Assembly: GCF_001421665.1 (NCBI RefSeq)
Contig: NZ_LMKV01000005.1
Coordinates: 62,001 to 126,000, forward strand
Origin: Sphingobium sp. Leaf26
Lineage (GTDB): Bacteria > Pseudomonadota > Alphaproteobacteria > Sphingomonadales > Sphingomonadaceae
Length of the DNA: 64,000 bases
Direction of reading: 5' to 3'
Shown here: positions 61,776 through 64,000 of the stretch, one piece after another
Layout: each line of letters begins with the position of its first letter
How positions within the stretch are numbered: the stretch's first letter is position 1
Made by a program: the position numbers and the translations under genes
The notes under the pieces: generated by a model
Told to the model about the DNA's origin: nothing
Database searches by the model: none
What the model saw: the letters and a program-made list of their open reading frames with translations, nothing else

Positions 61776-62509
61776 TCAGTCTGCTTTCAGCAGCTGACGT
61801 CTAGAATGCTGCCAGTTCATCAGGAAACGATTTGTTCCATCATAACGGAGCTCCGGCCGCGGCTGGGTGGCGTAAAACAGCGCGACAGCGGCGAAGCCAG
61901 CCTCGAGCAGCTGGTCTTCCTCTTCCGCGGGGGTCAGCAGCGGCAGGCGCTCGGCCATCATCCGGCCGGTCGCGGCCGACCTCTCCCAGTCGAGCCCGGC
62001 GCGATCGCCGAAGGCGACCGACCGTGTCATCCAGCGCTTCGGATCGGGACCAGGAGCCGAGTGACCCGCGATGACGAGCCGTGCGCCGGGCCGCAGCCGC
62101 CGGCGGATCTGCTGCAGCGTGTGCAGCCGTGCGCCGCGGTCGATGTGGTGGAGTGTCAGAATGCAGGTTGCGCCATCGAACGCCCGTCCGGCGCCTGATC
62201 GATGGTGCCTTCGATCAGCTCGACCCGGTGGGTGAACGGCACCACCGTCTGGCGAGCCAGGTCCAGCATGGGGGCGGAAGGGTCGACGCCCGTGAAGCGC
62301 CAGCCCGCTTGTGTCTCGGCCATGGCCCGGGTCTCAAGGCCGCCGCCGGCCCCGACGACCAGGATCCGCGCGTCGCCGGCTGCTTGTTCGGCCAGCAACA
62401 ACATCGCCATGCGGTGAAGGTCGGCGAGACCCGGCACCTTGTTCGGCGCATCCCGCGCATAGGAGGCGACGGCGTTTGCGTTCGCATAGGGTGAGGGCTT
62501 GTCGTGCAT
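61776..62509 (-). pseudogene. SAM-dependent methyltransferase, one frameshift
   Basis: A class I methyltransferase. The N-terminal part (NAVASYARDAPNKVPGLADLHRM, ILVVGAGGGLETRAMAE with the SAM-binding GxGxG, TGVDPSAPMLDLARQ) breaks near 62190. Restoring one base gives DGRFDGATCILTLHHIDRGARLHTL, and the frame then runs through RRLRPGARLVIAGHS to the end at 61776. The start overlaps the stop of the CPYC flavoprotein gene (ATGA), so the two are one operon. Substrate unknown. Confidence 0.8.
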
Positions 62510-63411
62510 CAGGAAGCCCTTCCAAAAACGAGTGAGCGATGGATCGCGAGTGCGGCCATCACACCGTCCCCGCAGGCGAAGGTGACGGTGTGGCCCATGC
62601 GGGTGATGTCGCCGGCAGCGTAAACGTCAGCGACATTGGTGGCCTTCATCTCATCGACCATGACAATCGGTCCCAGCGGGCCGGTCTCGATTGCGCAGCC
62701 GAGCCGTTCGGCGATGTTGATGCTGAAGCGGTAGGAGGGGCCGATGTAGAGCGCCTCGAGGGGCAGCTCGCGCCCACCGGCAAGCCGGACGGCCGACAGG
62801 TGGTTGCCTTCGCCCACCAAGCCCTCGATCCGAGCTGGCTCCACCACGACGCCGCGCCTCGCAAGGTCCGCATCCAGGTTCGGATCGATCATGCCGCCGT
62901 TGAGGAAGAAGGTTGTGGGGCCCCATTCAGGGATGAGCGAGGCTTGGTGCCCCGACAACGTCGACATGTTGAGCACGCCCAGCCGTTTGTCGCTGAACTC
63001 ATAGCCGTGGCAGTAAGGGCAGTGAATGACCGAATGACCCCAGCGCTCGGCCACCCCGGGGATGTCGGGCAGCTGGTCCACGATGCCGAAGGCAAGCAGC
63101 AGCCGCGCGCTGCTCAGGGCAGCGCCGTTCGCTAGGCTGACGGTCAAGCCGTCACCTTCACGCACCGCATGCACGGCGGCCTGGTCGACGAAGTCGATGG
63201 TTGGATATGCGGCGACCTGTTCGCGCATGGTTGCCAGCATGGTCAGCGGATTGCTGCCATCGTGGCCGAACTGCCCATGAGACGCGTCAGTGAAGCGGTT
63301 GCGGGGCTTGGCCGTATCGAGCACGCACACCGTTCGGCGTGCGCGTTCGAGGTAAAGCGCGGCGGACAGTCCGGCGAAGCTGCCGCCGATGATGATTGCA
63401 TCGTATCGCAT
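62509..63411 (-). CDS. Thioredoxin-reductase-like FAD/NAD(P) oxidoreductase (CPYC), second copy
   Basis: A 300-residue flavoprotein like that at 15504-16397: IIIGGSFAGLSAALYLERAR, FGIVDQLPDIPGVAERWG, HCPYCHGYE and YAAGDITRM. The start at 63411 has GGAGAG five bases upstream. It overlaps a broken methyltransferase gene downstream and is divergent from an Rrf2 regulator across a 172-base region that contains a palindrome. Overall it differs enough from the first copy to be a separately acquired paralogue. Confidence 0.87.
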   Translation of the reverse strand: MRYDAIIIGGSFAGLSAALYLERARRTVCVLDTAKPRNRFTDASHGQFGHDGSNPLTMLATMREQVAAYPTIDFVDQAAVHAVREGDGLTVSLANGAALSSARLLLAFGIVDQLPDIPGVAERWGHSVIHCPYCHGYEFSDKRLGVLNMSTLSGHQASLIPEWGPTTFFLNGGMIDPNLDADLARRGVVVEPARIEGLVGEGNHLSAVRLAGGRELPLEALYIGPSYRFSINIAERLGCAIETGPLGPIVMVDEMKATNVADVYAAGDITRMGHTVTFACGDGVMAALAIHRSLVFGRAS

Positions 63412-63489
63412 TACACTCTCCGGCGGCGGGGTCTGGACAGCGCGCCCCGCCATGTAGCAAAGAGAGCTACATGACAGAACACTATTTAT

Positions 63490-63506
63490 GTATCTTTCGA
63501 AGATAC
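63490..63506. promoter_or_regulatory. Palindrome between flavoprotein and Rrf2 genes
   Basis: GTATCTT-TCG-AAGATAC is a perfect seven-base inverted repeat with a three-base centre, in the AT-rich middle of the divergent promoter region. It is a probable operator for the Rrf2 regulator. Its half-site ATCTT also occurs in the double palindrome at 19541-19586. Confidence 0.6.
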
Positions 63507-63583
63507 GTGATCTGCCTCTTTGTGTCAACGCCGTCAGGTCGTCTCACGCGCTCGGCCGGCATCGCTCTACCAAAGGCCGCCCG

Positions 63584-64000
63584 ATGAACAGAGACACCCG
63601 CCTGTCCGACGTCCTGCACGTCCTGCTGCACATGGACCAGGTCGAGGAACCGCTCACATCGGAGGTGCTGGCGCGCAGCATGGGCACCAATCCGGCCGTC
63701 TTCCGGCGCACGATGGGGGGCCTGCGCGAGGCGGGCTTCGTCCGCTCTGAGAAGGGCCATGGCGGAGGCTGGACGTTGGCACGTCCGCTTTGCGAGATCA
63801 CCCTCTTCGCCGTTTATCAGGCGCTTGGCTGCCCCAACCTGTTTTCGATCGGCAACCGCAGCCAGCATACCGATTGCATGGTGGAGAAGAACGTCAACTC
63901 AGTGGTGGCTGACACGATGGCGGAGGCTACGGCTCTGTTCGCGAAGCGCTTCGGCGAGATCACTGTGGACCAGATCGCTTCGGAGGTCCAAGTGTCGACA
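63584..64000 (+). CDS. Rrf2 family regulator, runs off the window end
   Basis: 139 codons are visible from the ATG at 63584 to the end of the window without a stop, so the C terminus is missing. The HTH is LTSEVLARSMGTNPAVFRRTM with the wing FVRSEKGHGGGWTLA. Cys residues are in CEITL, LGCPNLF and TDCMVEK. It is clearly a paralogue of the regulator at 16524 (same TNPxVxRRTM and GHGGGWTLA), which lacks the first two Cys. It probably controls the divergent CPYC flavoprotein. Confidence 0.85.
   Translation, partial: MNRDTRLSDVLHVLLHMDQVEEPLTSEVLARSMGTNPAVFRRTMGGLREAGFVRSEKGHGGGWTLARPLCEITLFAVYQALGCPNLFSIGNRSQHTDCMVEKNVNSVVADTMAEATALFAKRFGEITVDQIASEVQVST

Noticed and set aside
1..64000. CRISPR arrays, tRNA or rRNA genes
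   Set aside because: No regularly spaced repeats or tRNA/rRNA-like sequences were noticed on reading both strands.

Overview
The window looks like part of a large plasmid, or an integrated plasmid-like element, from a sphingomonad (Sphingobium/Sphingomonas/Novosphingobium type alphaproteobacterium). This is inferred from the high GC content, the TonB-receptor and glycoside-hydrolase cargo, and families typical of sphingomonad mobile DNA (DUF736, DUF2285, DUF2840, DUF2958, DUF5818, DUF6961, RPA-type RepA). No rRNA, tRNA or CRISPR array was seen.

Left arm, about 0-20 kb: metal and redox cargo. On the minus strand lie a DUF2946 protein, a 55-residue membrane microprotein, a DUF2244 protein, a TonB-receptor stub, an exported Fe/Mn superoxide dismutase, a PCuAC copper chaperone and a SCO protein. 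Divergent GH43-like and GH29 glycosidases follow. A second, plus-strand copper block has a frame-broken TonB receptor, an MbnP/MbnH pair, CopC and a CopD-PCuAC fusion in tight order. Next come a NiCoT cobalt/nickel transporter behind a cobalamin riboswitch, a CPYC flavoprotein divergent from an Rrf2 regulator with an 11-G tract between them, and a DJ-1/PfpI - ArsR-like - small membrane protein operon headed by a 46-bp double palindrome.

Middle, about 20-37 kb: defence and plasmid maintenance. An IetA/IetS-like AAA ATPase and subtilase pair faces a PIN-domain gene. Then come ArdC, DUF2958, a ParB-like protein, small accessory genes, two SNase/DUF736 loci, and a Septu-like ATPase-HNH pair. A diverged 1.35-kb duplication (34.7-36.0 kb and 41.1-42.5 kb) carries DUF736 and DUF2285 genes. 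The first copy was scrambled with a relaxase fragment, an IS3 fragment and a serine recombinase. A large exported glycosidase-like gene sits between the copies.

Plasmid core, about 42.7-51.2 kb: an HTH protein, RepA, three 20-bp iterons, ParA, an RHH partner, DUF2840, TraF, a lytic transglycosylase, a 61-residue microprotein, a DUF3363-type relaxase, TraG and a CopG protein. Almost all are joined by ATGA overlaps. The trb mating-pore genes expected next are absent. Instead there is an HU gene and a coupled operon of a LuxI-type synthase, a PhyH dioxygenase and a GntR regulator.

Right arm, about 53.8-64 kb: a four-gene minus-strand cluster (SNase-like, DUF5818, DUF6961), an IS1182-type element next to a 5'-truncated second CopD-PCuAC gene, MetY, several broken genes and IS630/IS91 remnants, and a second CPYC-flavoprotein/Rrf2 pair joined to a broken methyltransferase. 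The last Rrf2 gene runs off the window. Single-base frame breaks recur in at least five genes, so some may be assembly errors rather than true pseudogenes.
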